64,000 nucleotides of DNA from Pirellulaceae bacterium (GTDB lineage Bacteria > Planctomycetota > Planctomycetia > Pirellulales > Pirellulaceae), in the NCBI GenBank assembly GCA_019636375.1, contig JAHBXS010000001.1, positions 372,001-436,000 of the forward strand, given 5' to 3'. The notes below the pieces were generated by a model. The model was not told the DNA's origin, did no database searches, and worked only from the letters and a program-made list of their open reading frames with translations. Made by a program: the position numbers and the translations under genes. Position 1 is the first letter of the stretch. Each line of letters begins with the position of its first letter. Of this stretch, positions 16,364-23,866 are shown in pieces.

Positions 16364-17395
16364 ATGGACGTTAGCCATTTCCCCAAAAATCCGGTCATCG
16401 ATATTCACACGCACATTTTGCCTCGTGAATGGCCGGACCTTGCCGAGCGATACGGCTATGGGGGCTTTGTGCAACTGGTACATGACCAACCGGGTTGTGC
16501 CGACATGGTAATCGACGGGAAATCGTTTCGAAGGGTTGAGGAGAATTGTTGGTCTGCGGAACGACGGATTGAAGAGTGCGAGCAACACGGCGTCGATGTG
16601 CAAGTCCTTTCGACGGTGCCGGTCATGTTTAGTTACTGGGCCAAGGCCGAACATGGTTGGGATTTGTCGCGATTGTTGAACGATCACATTGCCGAACTTT
16701 GTCGCCGCTATCCGCATCGATTCGCCGGATTGGGAACGGTACCGATGCAGAATCCGGATTACGCGATCAAGGAGCTTGAGCGGTGTGTTCGCGATTTGGG
16801 GATGGCTGGTGTTCAGATCGGGACGAACGTCAACGGGATGAATTTGGACCGGCCTGAGTTTTTTCCGTTCTTTTCGGCGGCGGCGGAGTTGGGGGCTTGT
16901 TTGTTCGTTCACCCGTGGGAGATGATTGGGGGTGAGCGGGTCAAGAAATACTGGATGCCGTGGTTGGTGGGAATGCCTGCCGAATCGTCGCTCGCGATTT
17001 GTTCGTTGATTTTTTCTGGAGTACTTGAGCGCCTGCCTAAACTTCGGATCGCGTTTGCTCACGGAGGAGGCTCGTTCCCAGCGACTTTGGGGCGAATTCA
17101 GCATGGTTGGGAGGTTCGCCCCGACTTGTGTGCCGTAGACAATCCATACCCGCCAAGAAAATACGCCGCGCAGATTTATTTGGACACGCTGGTCCACGAC
17201 GCCGAAGCATTGCGATTGCTGATCGGGTTGTTCGGCGTCAACCGTCTCGCCTTGGGGTCTGATTACCCGTTTCCGTTGGGAGAACTTCAACCTGGACGCC
17301 TTATTCGCGGAATGGCGGATTTGAGCGAGTCAGATCGGTCTCGTTTATTAGGCGGAACCGCGTTAGAATGGTTGACGGGCAAGATTCACCGATAA
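16364..17395 (+). CDS. 2-amino-3-carboxymuconate-6-semialdehyde decarboxylase (ACMSD)
   Basis: It is a zinc enzyme of the amidohydrolase superfamily that decarboxylates the ring-opened product of 3-hydroxyanthranilate and keeps it from cyclising to quinolinate. Metal and active-site residues seen are DIHTHILP (HxH) near residue 12, LFVHPWEM, AFAHGGGSFPATLGR and LGSDYPFPLGE with the Asp. The long loop ending in WGFx-type residues and the 343-residue length fit ACMSD (NbaD in nitrobenzoate degraders). The ATG at 16364 is used; TTG at 16361 is in frame directly before it. It is the last gene of the plus-strand half of the kynurenine cluster, 13 bases after the deaminase. Confidence 0.92.
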   Translation: MDVSHFPKNPVIDIHTHILPREWPDLAERYGYGGFVQLVHDQPGCADMVIDGKSFRRVEENCWSAERRIEECEQHGVDVQVLSTVPVMFSYWAKAEHGWDLSRLLNDHIAELCRRYPHRFAGLGTVPMQNPDYAIKELERCVRDLGMAGVQIGTNVNGMNLDRPEFFPFFSAAAELGACLFVHPWEMIGGERVKKYWMPWLVGMPAESSLAICSLIFSGVLERLPKLRIAFAHGGGSFPATLGRIQHGWEVRPDLCAVDNPYPPRKYAAQIYLDTLVHDAEALRLLIGLFGVNRLALGSDYPFPLGELQPGRLIRGMADLSESDRSRLLGGTALEWLTGKIHR

Positions 17396-17567
17396 ATCCT
17401 CGGAAATCTTCACGCAACTTGGCGGAATGCGTTAAGCATTTGGTTGCGTTAAAAAAAAGAAGGCTTTGACTGCCTCCACTACCTAACTACCGACGAATTC
17501 GAACCGAAGAACCGCACCCAGCTCCGGAATTCGCCCCTAATTTTGATCAATATTTGGAAATTTACGC

Positions 17568-19040
17568 ATGGCCAAAAAAAGACGTTCCTCCAGTTCAAAT
17601 TCTTTTGATACTGAGGCAGGCAAAACACTTCGATTTTGGATTGGGTTTGGCGCTACGTTGGCGTTCATTATATTAGGCGTCGCGATTTGGAATAAAGACC
17701 GCTGGTCCGGAAACACTGACAACATGGGATCAGCTCGGATAAAACCGGTCCCTCCCAGTGAGGTCACTCGCCTAAAGCAAGAAGCGATTGAATTGAGCAG
17801 TCGCTTGAACGAACAAAAAACGACCGTTCGTGTCGAGCGTTTGCAACGCCAAATGGATATATTTCGAACGATTCTTGTTTCTTCCAAAGAACCAGTAGAA
17901 ATTGAATTTTCCAAACTGGGTTTCATTAACGCTTATTCAGGGCTGTTTGCGATTAATGAGTCGCGGGGCTTGGAGTTAAACTTTGTTGATGACGACACAG
18001 AATCGTTAATGGACAAATTCCGCAAAGATGAAAGTGCCAAAGTTCGACGTGCTGCCTATCGGGCGCAACTGCAAGAACCGATGATTCGATTGGGGACGCA
18101 AGACGTTTCGAATGAATTGATTAAAAACATTGAGGGTTTGATCGACGAAATCGCACTGAAGTTTTTGAACGACTGGCTGTTTATCCAAGACATTGCTCCA
18201 ATGTGCGATATTTACAAACTCAAACCGGAAAAGGCGTCGGCCAATGCCCAGATCATTCGCCACATCGTTCAAGCTTGGAAGGAAACCACCGATCCCAACA
18301 TCAAGGCCTTTATGGCGACCATGCTCGACGAAGCCAAACTTATCGAGAGCGACTATTACACTCACTTTTTAAAAGTTCCGGCTCAGGACGAAACCGCTGG
18401 TGAAGCACTGATCGACGCCCTTCCTGCGATCTTGTCACAGAATTTGGGTGCGACAGGGGTCGATCGCGTTCTGACCGCTGGTGAACAATTCGAAATGAAT
18501 GAGTGGATAGCCGGTGCCAGAACTATTTTTACGGCAGTCTTGGACCACTTAGGAAAAAACAACGTCCCCCGCAGCGACGAACTTCGAACGAAGGCCGAAT
18601 ATGGTCTGCAACGAATTGGACTGCTAGGCAAGACTTTCGACTATTCGGCGGTCGATATCAAAGGCAAAACCCACAGTACGGAAGACTTGATTGGCCGTAC
18701 GACTCTGGTCATTTTTCTCGATAAAATTGAAGACGTAAATTTAGTCCAACCGTTTAAGACTCGCTTGGTGACGATGGGTAAGTTCGGTTTTCATTGTCAT
18801 ATCGTGGTGTTGAATGACGTTGCCGGCCGCTATTTCGAACTCATGCAAGAGATGGACCAGTCATTTTCGTTTTTCGTTGACTCTAAGGCATCATCGGACT
18901 TTTTCAAGAAGTGCCCAATCAGCGCTGCTCCTTACATGTTCATCATCGATAAACAAGGAAAAGTCATCGACGTCAATGTTTCGTTTTCTCGATTGATGGA
19001 CGTTGTAGAGAAAACGACTTTCGGCTCAATTGGTAATTAG
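17568..19040 (+). CDS. Membrane-anchored protein with C-terminal thioredoxin-like domain, 490 aa
   Basis: A basic Ser-rich N-terminus (KKRRSSSS) is followed by one membrane helix (about 22-41), so the rest should be outside the cytoplasm. The middle ~280 residues are helical with a probable coiled coil (VTRLKQEAIELSSRLNE). From about residue 350 a TlpA/AhpC-type fold is suggested by LLGKTFDYSAVDIKGK, TTLVIFLDK and APYMFIIDKQGKVIDVNV with the cis-Pro. The usual CxxC after the first strand is absent (FLDKIEDVN), so it is unlikely to be a thiol oxidoreductase. It stands alone between the kynurenine cluster and pyrF. Function unknown. Confidence 0.75.
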   Translation: MAKKRRSSSSNSFDTEAGKTLRFWIGFGATLAFIILGVAIWNKDRWSGNTDNMGSARIKPVPPSEVTRLKQEAIELSSRLNEQKTTVRVERLQRQMDIFRTILVSSKEPVEIEFSKLGFINAYSGLFAINESRGLELNFVDDDTESLMDKFRKDESAKVRRAAYRAQLQEPMIRLGTQDVSNELIKNIEGLIDEIALKFLNDWLFIQDIAPMCDIYKLKPEKASANAQIIRHIVQAWKETTDPNIKAFMATMLDEAKLIESDYYTHFLKVPAQDETAGEALIDALPAILSQNLGATGVDRVLTAGEQFEMNEWIAGARTIFTAVLDHLGKNNVPRSDELRTKAEYGLQRIGLLGKTFDYSAVDIKGKTHSTEDLIGRTTLVIFLDKIEDVNLVQPFKTRLVTMGKFGFHCHIVVLNDVAGRYFELMQEMDQSFSFFVDSKASSDFFKKCPISAAPYMFIIDKQGKVIDVNVSFSRLMDVVEKTTFGSIGN

Positions 19041-19114
19041 ATCGACATCCGACCGAGCAACTGGGACGGTTCAAAAGCCACCTTGTCTTAAGCGACGGAT
19101 CGATTTGTGTTTGG

Positions 19115-20107
19115 CTATTGCCTTAATTTTCCCGCCGACGTCTCGGTTGCCAACATGTCAATCGCGTCGCGGGTAGCCTGTTCGATTCCTTGCCTCCAGT
19201 CCTGTCGCGCAAAATCGAGATATTTTTGCTGCTCGTGAGCAAAAATAATTCCTCGCGAGCTATTGATCACCGCCCCGAAACCGCGATCATCAAAGGCCCC
19301 TACGACATCGGCGGCGGTTCCCCCTTGAGCGCCAAAGCCGGGAACCAAAAAAAGAGTATGCGGCATGCGTTGTCGCAAGTCGGTGAGTTGATCTGGGTAA
19401 GTAGCCCCAACCACGGCCCCGACGACTCCAAAACCGAACTCTCCCCGTGTGACCGCCGACAAGCCTTCGACATGATCAGCGATCATTTCAAATAGAGACT
19501 CTCCGCCGATTTTTGATTCTTGTAAATCGCGACTACCTGGGTTCGATGTTTTGACCAAAACGAACAAACCCGCTCCGACGGCGACCGCCCGCTGTGTAAA
19601 CGGCTCCAGCGTGTCGTAGCCCATCCAAGGGTTGACGGTCAATGCATCGCAACCCCAAGGGCTATGAGGTTTCTTTCCCAGATAGGCCGCTGCGTACGCC
19701 GCTGCAGTCGTGCCAATATCGTTTCGTTTTCCATCCATGAGAACCATTAATCCCCTGGACTGCGCGGCATCGACAACCCGCGCCAATGCCAACATCCCGG
19801 CAGGCCCCAACGCCTCAAAAAAAGCCATTTGCGGTTTAATCGCCGGAACCAACCCTGCGACCGCGTCGATGATTCCTCGCGAGAATTCTTCGAAGGCCCA
19901 TGCAGCAGCCTCTTGTGACTGTTCAAGTCTGGACAACCTATCCGAGTAAGCTTCCTGTAGCGTGGGTGGCAATTGATCCAAACGCGGGTCTATCCCCACA
20001 ATCAGAGGTGTTCTCTTCAATTGAATTTCGGTTATCAAACGATCTGCAAAATTAGGCTGCGAGCCAAGTGATGCTGGTTGGTCGATTAAATTTTTAACGT
20101 CCGTCAC
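19115..20107 (-). CDS. pyrF: Orotidine 5'-phosphate decarboxylase, type 2
   Basis: It catalyses the last step of UMP synthesis, OMP to UMP plus CO2. The type 2 subfamily signature is clear: LIVGIDPRLDQLPP near residue 35, KPQMAFFEALG near 95, the catalytic DGKRNDIGTTAAAYA with the Asp-x-Lys-x-x-Asp array near 122-130, DALTVNPWMGYDTL, and a late RGIIF phosphate site. At 330 residues it is long for the family because of a Gln/Asp-rich N-terminal lead; an internal start cannot be excluded. It is convergent with the gene ending at 19040 and appears to be a single-gene unit. Confidence 0.93.
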   Translation of the reverse strand: MTDVKNLIDQPASLGSQPNFADRLITEIQLKRTPLIVGIDPRLDQLPPTLQEAYSDRLSRLEQSQEAAAWAFEEFSRGIIDAVAGLVPAIKPQMAFFEALGPAGMLALARVVDAAQSRGLMVLMDGKRNDIGTTAAAYAAAYLGKKPHSPWGCDALTVNPWMGYDTLEPFTQRAVAVGAGLFVLVKTSNPGSRDLQESKIGGESLFEMIADHVEGLSAVTRGEFGFGVVGAVVGATYPDQLTDLRQRMPHTLFLVPGFGAQGGTAADVVGAFDDRGFGAVINSSRGIIFAHEQQKYLDFARQDWRQGIEQATRDAIDMLATETSAGKLRQ

Positions 20108-20427
20108 GCTGATTAATTCTCCCGAATTACTTTAAAGAAACATGTGGTTCCAATCCCGAATTGACGCTCGACTCAAAACTCATGTGTGTACATCAGCTTT
20201 GCTTCCGGTCGCCCCTCATCGTACCACACAAATCATTTTAAACAGGGACGAAGAATTCAGCCGGTGTCGCGGACCCGATGGCAAGACAAAACAACGCTCA
20301 ATTGTAAGCCGCCAGTTTTCGGATTTTGAGATTGGCATTGGCAGCCCGTCTCAGGAACCTTCAGAAATACTCAAGAACCTAAAAGTCTGGAAGGCTGAAT
20401 CGCGTAAAAGTCGCGTTGTCCGACTAA

Positions 20428-20527
20428 GAGCCTATCCCCAAAGGGGTCAGACACTCTCCGGCGATGAAACAAAAAACGAAAATTCTGGCCTAGCCTCCGA
20501 AGGGTCTGACCCTTTTGGGGATAGGCT
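20428..20527. mobile_element. MITE-like element, copy 1 (100 bp, long terminal inverted repeats)
   Basis: The left end is GAGCCTATCCCCAAAGGGG and continues GTCAGAC; the right end is its near-exact complement ending GGGGATAGGCT. Flanking tetramers are CTAA (20424-20427) and TTAA (20528-20531), both fitting the YTAR target of IS5-type elements. The ~45-bp interior encodes nothing. The copy at 31443-31541 shares both ends and parts of the interior. Confidence 0.8.
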
Positions 20528-20584
20528 TTAATTTCCGAGAAATCGAGACGTTGCCAAGCCCCCTGCCACGATTGCCTCAGAATC

Positions 20585-20593
20585 TGGTATAAT
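20585..20593 (+). promoter_or_regulatory. Extended -10 promoter box for tRNA-Pro
   Basis: TGGTATAAT matches the extended -10 consensus TGnTATAAT and lies 12 bases before the tRNA 5' end. No well-placed -35 box was seen, as expected for an extended -10 promoter. Confidence 0.6.
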
Positions 20594-20605
20594 TTGGAAT
20601 CAAAA

Positions 20606-20681
20606 CGGGGCGTAGCGCAGCCTGGATTAGCGCGCTACCTTGGGGTGGTAGAGGTCGCAGGTTCGAATCCTGTCGCCCCGA
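20606..20681 (+). tRNA. tRNA-Pro, anticodon GGG
   Basis: The 76-base cloverleaf folds fully: acceptor CGGGGCG/CGCCCCG with discriminator A, D arm GCGC/GCGC, anticodon stem CTACC/GGTAG with loop TTGGGGT (anticodon GGG), and T arm GCAGG-TTCGAAT-CCTGT. The 3' CCA is not encoded. A terminator hairpin follows at once. A tyrosine integrase tail ends 4 bases beyond the 3' end on the opposite strand, so the tRNA probably served as an integration site. Confidence 0.96.
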
Positions 20682-20684
20682 TTT

Positions 20685-21009
20685 TCAAAAACCCTGCCAA
20701 ACACGCTGTTTTGGCAGGGTTTTTTCGTTTTTGCCTTCAGTCGTTAAACCGCAATTTTTGCCAGGAAGTGACTGAAAGTTGCCAGAATTGACTGTAGTTG
20801 GTGCAACCAAACTTTGATCTTCTAGGTTGTTGGCCTCAGATTGGCCTTCTTCCAATTTCATCGCTGTGGATAGCGGCAAACATGGTAACGCGGCAACCGC
20901 CCCGGCCACATCCAACAGCCGTGGGTCGGTGTAGACGTTCATCGTCAGCCCGATATCCGAATGTCGTATCGCCTGCTGAGCGGTTCTCGGTGCAACTCCG
21001 CCCTTACTA
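20685..21009 (-). pseudogene. Tyrosine recombinase (integrase) remnant, C-terminal part only
   Basis: Reading the minus strand from about 21009, the frame gives KGGVAPRTAQQAIRHSDIG followed by LTMNVYTDPRLLDVAGAV. This is the end of a phage/plasmid-type integrase: the box II His in RHSD and the nucleophile Tyr in NVYTD. It continues to a stop at 20685, next to the 3' end of tRNA-Pro. Upstream the frame is cut by the IS5-like end at 21010/21011 and the N-terminal catalytic region is missing. The gene is dead, but it marks an old integration event at this tRNA. Confidence 0.8.
20688..20727 (+). terminator. Rho-independent terminator after tRNA-Pro
   Basis: The stem AACCCTGCCAAA pairs with TTTTGGCAGGGTT around a short loop and is followed by TTTTTT. 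It lies 7 bases after the tRNA. Confidence 0.85.
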
Positions 21010-21010
21010 A

Positions 21011-21272
21011 GAACCTATCCAAAGCCCCTCATTCGAGCACGTATAAAATACGCGCATACAAAACGGAGGCATACGAGGTGGTTTTGTAGTTCTTTACCTA
21101 GCAGATGAGAGTCTCACAGAATCGATTGAGCCGCCTATAAGTGTGTTCAACAATCCAGCGGTTGGCCTTCCTGCGCCGAATTCGTTTCATGTCATTGGAC
21201 TCTTGGCCCCTCGATTCAATATGGGCAATGAAGCCATGCACGGATGAAAGCGTTTTCCGGACGGCATTTGAA
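21011..21272 (-). mobile_element. IS5-family insertion sequence remnant (transposase 3' end and one terminus)
   Basis: The minus strand encodes (to the stop at 21098) VRKTLSSVHGFIAHIESRG, then KANRWIVEHTYRRLNRFCE. This is the C-terminal DDE region of IS5-type transposases with the catalytic Glu in the [W/I]-[V]-[E] block. Past the stop the element ends at GAACCTATCC (21011-21020), preceded by CTAA (21007-21010), a YTAR-type target. The other end and most of the transposase are missing; the junction lies near the stop of the ketoacyl-synthase-like gene at 21273. The terminus resembles the ends of the two MITEs in this window. Confidence 0.75.
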
Positions 21273-22532
21273 TCAAACGTTAAAAACGAGTGCCACAATC
21301 TGTCCAGTTTCTGAAAAAACCAGCTTTAAAAAGCTTCGGGAGGTTAGGGATGCACCGTCTCGATTGAGCTTCAGATCAAACAAGACTTTGCCAAGTTGCC
21401 CGCCCGGCACCCCTGGCAACCAGCCATGCTGCACCGACAAAATTGAGCCGACGATCTCCTGAGCAGTTGCGCTTGGGCCTGGGTGCCCAATATTGCGTTT
21501 GAACGCGACCAAGGGGACTGTACAACCAAGTTTGCTCAGAGCCTGGGCCTCCTTCAAATCTTCTTCAATGGTCCCCGTGCCGTTCAAGTTAACGTGACCA
21601 AGGTGGCTGAATTTTATGCCGGCCATGTCGCACGCCTGCAAGGCAGCATCAGCCAACGAGTCCACAAAATTGGAGTCAGAAAAATCGCAGAACCGTCGGC
21701 AATAACCGACAAGCTCGGCCAATGGGACAGCGCCACGCTTTTGCACCGATTCAGCGGATTCCAGAGTCAACGCAGCCGCTCCTTCGGCATGGACGGTTCC
21801 GCAGCGCCCCTCCTCAAATGCCCGCAACGAATGAGCTGGTTCCTGATGTTCGCAGCTAATATTGCTCGGGCCGCGATAAGCCATACTTACCGGTGAAATT
21901 CTCGAACTCGTCCCACCGGCGATCATTGCGTCTGCCCAGCCGCGACGAATAATATTCGCCCCTTCCACTATCGCAAAGGCGCTGGAAGAATTGCCTTGGC
22001 AAACACTGTTGTTTGGGCCACGTGCATCCAACGCTATCGAGATGTGAGACGCCGCCATGTTGGGAAGATACTTGAGCATCCACAACGGCTGGATCTGTGG
22101 CAAGGCCGTTCGGCCCCACGACAAGCTTGTCACTTCACCCGATGACATCACTGTTTGAAAGGCCGAAATTAACTCTTCGGGCTCAGCTTGAAAAGTCTCC
22201 GCGCCAAACACGCACCCCAAACGGTCGGGATCAAAGCAGTGATCTGGAAGGGGCTGACCCGTCGCTTGTTCGAGGGCCATCGTTGCGGCGACGTAGCCGA
22301 ATTGAATCTCTCGGCACATAACCTTAAGTGCCTTGCGAGGTTTGACAAATTGCCTCCCGTCGAAATCGTCAAGCCGCGCTGAAATCTTCCAGGGAACTAC
22401 GGCACCATTCAATTTGGGGTCCGGCGTGATTCCGCAGACCCCATTTCGCAATGCATTCCAGAAATCGTTCAGTCCGATTCCTATCGGCGAAACGACCCCC
22501 ATTCCCGTCACATAAATTCGCGAATCATTCAT
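21273..22532 (-). CDS. Beta-ketoacyl synthase homologue lacking catalytic Cys and one His, 419 aa
   Basis: The thiolase fold of FabF-type synthases is recognisable from IYVTGMGVVSPIGIG at the N-terminus, through DAMIAGGTSSRISP, to FKRNIGHPGPSATAQEI. Aligned without gaps to the FabF segment GPSxSIxTAC, the sequence is GPNNSVCQGN, placing Asn181 where the nucleophile Cys should be. The first catalytic His (NAHGTST in FabF) is Asn317 in NLNGTGT, while Lys345 and His350 are kept. The GFGGTN ending is also lost. It cannot condense in the normal way and may be a chain-length-factor-like partner. The start ATG at 22532 lies 13 bases after a GNAT-like gene, and an IS remnant touches its 3' end. Confidence 0.85.
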   Translation of the reverse strand: MNDSRIYVTGMGVVSPIGIGLNDFWNALRNGVCGITPDPKLNGAVVPWKISARLDDFDGRQFVKPRKALKVMCREIQFGYVAATMALEQATGQPLPDHCFDPDRLGCVFGAETFQAEPEELISAFQTVMSSGEVTSLSWGRTALPQIQPLWMLKYLPNMAASHISIALDARGPNNSVCQGNSSSAFAIVEGANIIRRGWADAMIAGGTSSRISPVSMAYRGPSNISCEHQEPAHSLRAFEEGRCGTVHAEGAAALTLESAESVQKRGAVPLAELVGYCRRFCDFSDSNFVDSLADAALQACDMAGIKFSHLGHVNLNGTGTIEEDLKEAQALSKLGCTVPLVAFKRNIGHPGPSATAQEIVGSILSVQHGWLPGVPGGQLGKVLFDLKLNRDGASLTSRSFLKLVFSETGQIVALVFNV

Positions 22533-22545
22533 CGAATTATTTCAA

Positions 22546-23673
22546 CTATTGGGGCTCGTAATCGTAAATGCGATAAGTCTTGGTTCTTTTGGCTCCGCCT
22601 CGTTCGAGTGTAGCCCGCGAAAGGTGATTCGATTCCAGCACCCAACTGAACTCAGCATCGTTGACGCCCCATTTCAAAATTTCTGGCGCGACATTGTTCA
22701 TCAAAATCAACCCGACGCCCCAGCGTTGATATTCTGGAACAACGTTTGTGCTGATCATCCGAATTGAAGTCAACTTCTTTTTGCCAAATAAGATTTTTAA
22801 GAATCCGAACGGGAACAACCGTCCATTGATTGCCTTGATCAAAGGATTGTAGTCCAGCATTCCAAAGACGCAACCCACCGCCTTGCCATCCTTCTCCGCG
22901 ATCTGTGTCAATGGAGCCACGATCAAATGCTTCATGCCATTTCCCATGGCAACAATCTCCTCTTCAGACAACGGGACGAATCCCCAAGTTCCAGGCAAGG
23001 CACTATTGTAAATCCGCATGAAATTCTCCAAGTCTTGCCGAAAAGACTTTTTGCTGACCGGTCGGCAGGTCAAACCCAATCGCTCTTGGGCCTGCTCTGC
23101 GATCCTGATGACTTTCGGGTCAATGGTCTGAAGCATGTCAACGCTTCCCCAGAAGGCATACATGTCCTGCGCCTTCTTAAACCCAAACCCTTCGATTAGA
23201 TCGCCATAATACGGTTTGTTGTAGGTCATCATAAACATTGGCGGCGAGTCGTAACCCTCAACTAACAACCCGCACTCGTAATTCATCGCCGGATTCAACG
23301 GTCCGCGCAAAACGAAATTCCCACGCTGTCGATGCCAATCGCGAACGGCTTCGAAAAGGGCCGAGGCAACCGTCTGATCATTGATCGACTCAAAAAATCC
23401 GAACATGCCACGCTGTTCTTGGTGATAGCGATTGTGAGCGTGATCGACAATCGCTGCGATTCTCCCGACGGTTTTGCCATCGCGAACGGCCAAAAAAGTC
23501 TGAATCTCAGCGTTGTTGTAAAAAGGGTGTTTGCGATAGTTCAGCAGCTCTTGTTGATTCAAAATGAGCGGGGGGATCCAATTCGGGTCTCCCGCGTAAA
23601 GTTCCCATGCGAATTTAATAAATTCACGCTGCTGACGCTTAGTGGTCACAGGTACAATTTCAAAACTGCTCAT
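22546..23673 (-). CDS. GNAT-superfamily N-acetyltransferase-like protein, 375 aa
   Basis: The protein begins MSSFEIVPVTTKRQQREFIK; this start (23673) is preferred over the longer frame to 23703. Features of the acetyltransferase fold are the N-terminal strand-helix, FLAVRDGKTVGRIAAIVDH around residues 65-85, and a second half with VGCVFGMLDYNP and STNVVPEYQRWGVGLILM, the last resembling the acetyl-CoA-binding loop (xxRxxGxG). The family with this length is common as uncharacterised proteins. It is co-transcribed with the inactive ketoacyl-synthase homologue, so the acyl donor could be a fatty acyl thioester. The substrate is unknown. Confidence 0.75.
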   Translation of the reverse strand: MSSFEIVPVTTKRQQREFIKFAWELYAGDPNWIPPLILNQQELLNYRKHPFYNNAEIQTFLAVRDGKTVGRIAAIVDHAHNRYHQEQRGMFGFFESINDQTVASALFEAVRDWHRQRGNFVLRGPLNPAMNYECGLLVEGYDSPPMFMMTYNKPYYGDLIEGFGFKKAQDMYAFWGSVDMLQTIDPKVIRIAEQAQERLGLTCRPVSKKSFRQDLENFMRIYNSALPGTWGFVPLSEEEIVAMGNGMKHLIVAPLTQIAEKDGKAVGCVFGMLDYNPLIKAINGRLFPFGFLKILFGKKKLTSIRMISTNVVPEYQRWGVGLILMNNVAPEILKWGVNDAEFSWVLESNHLSRATLERGGAKRTKTYRIYDYEPQ

Positions 23674-23866
23674 TGATTTTTTCCGGCTTCGGCCGTCGGG
23701 CAAACTTGATTTTCGATTTGTGCTTGGCCCACCATCATAACTGATTGGTAGAAATCGGCTACACTACTTCAATCGATTAGTGCAAGCGACGACAATGAAT
23801 TTTTCGAGTCTTACATGCTTGCCCCGTTCAGGTCTTAAGCAATAGTTGTTTTGGGCTTCAAAGTTT

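Larger units (their letters stand above)
20108..20605. other. Spacer holding a MITE and the tRNA-Pro promoter
   Basis: No real gene is seen. An open frame on the plus strand runs through the MITE at 20428-20527 and is therefore spurious. The right end carries the extended -10 box of tRNA-Pro. Confidence 0.6.

Noticed and set aside
16325..17290. 321-codon minus-strand frame opposite ACMS decarboxylase
   Set aside because: The plus-strand frame has every expected metal ligand; the opposite frame has none.
17400..17460. Possible terminator after ACMS decarboxylase (CGCAAC/GTTGCG)
   Set aside because: The hairpin is followed by A residues, not T, in the direction of the gene, and its stem is short with a bulge.
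20142..20531. 129-codon plus-strand frame ending in AYPQRGQTLSG-type peptide
   Set aside because: Its C-terminal third is the MITE, and the same peptide recurs at 31441-31498 for that reason. The rest has no protein-like features.
20594..20791. 65-codon plus-strand frame over tRNA-Pro (contains VAGSNPVAPI)
   Set aside because: It is the well-known false frame created by reading a tRNA gene and its terminator; the RNA explains the sequence.
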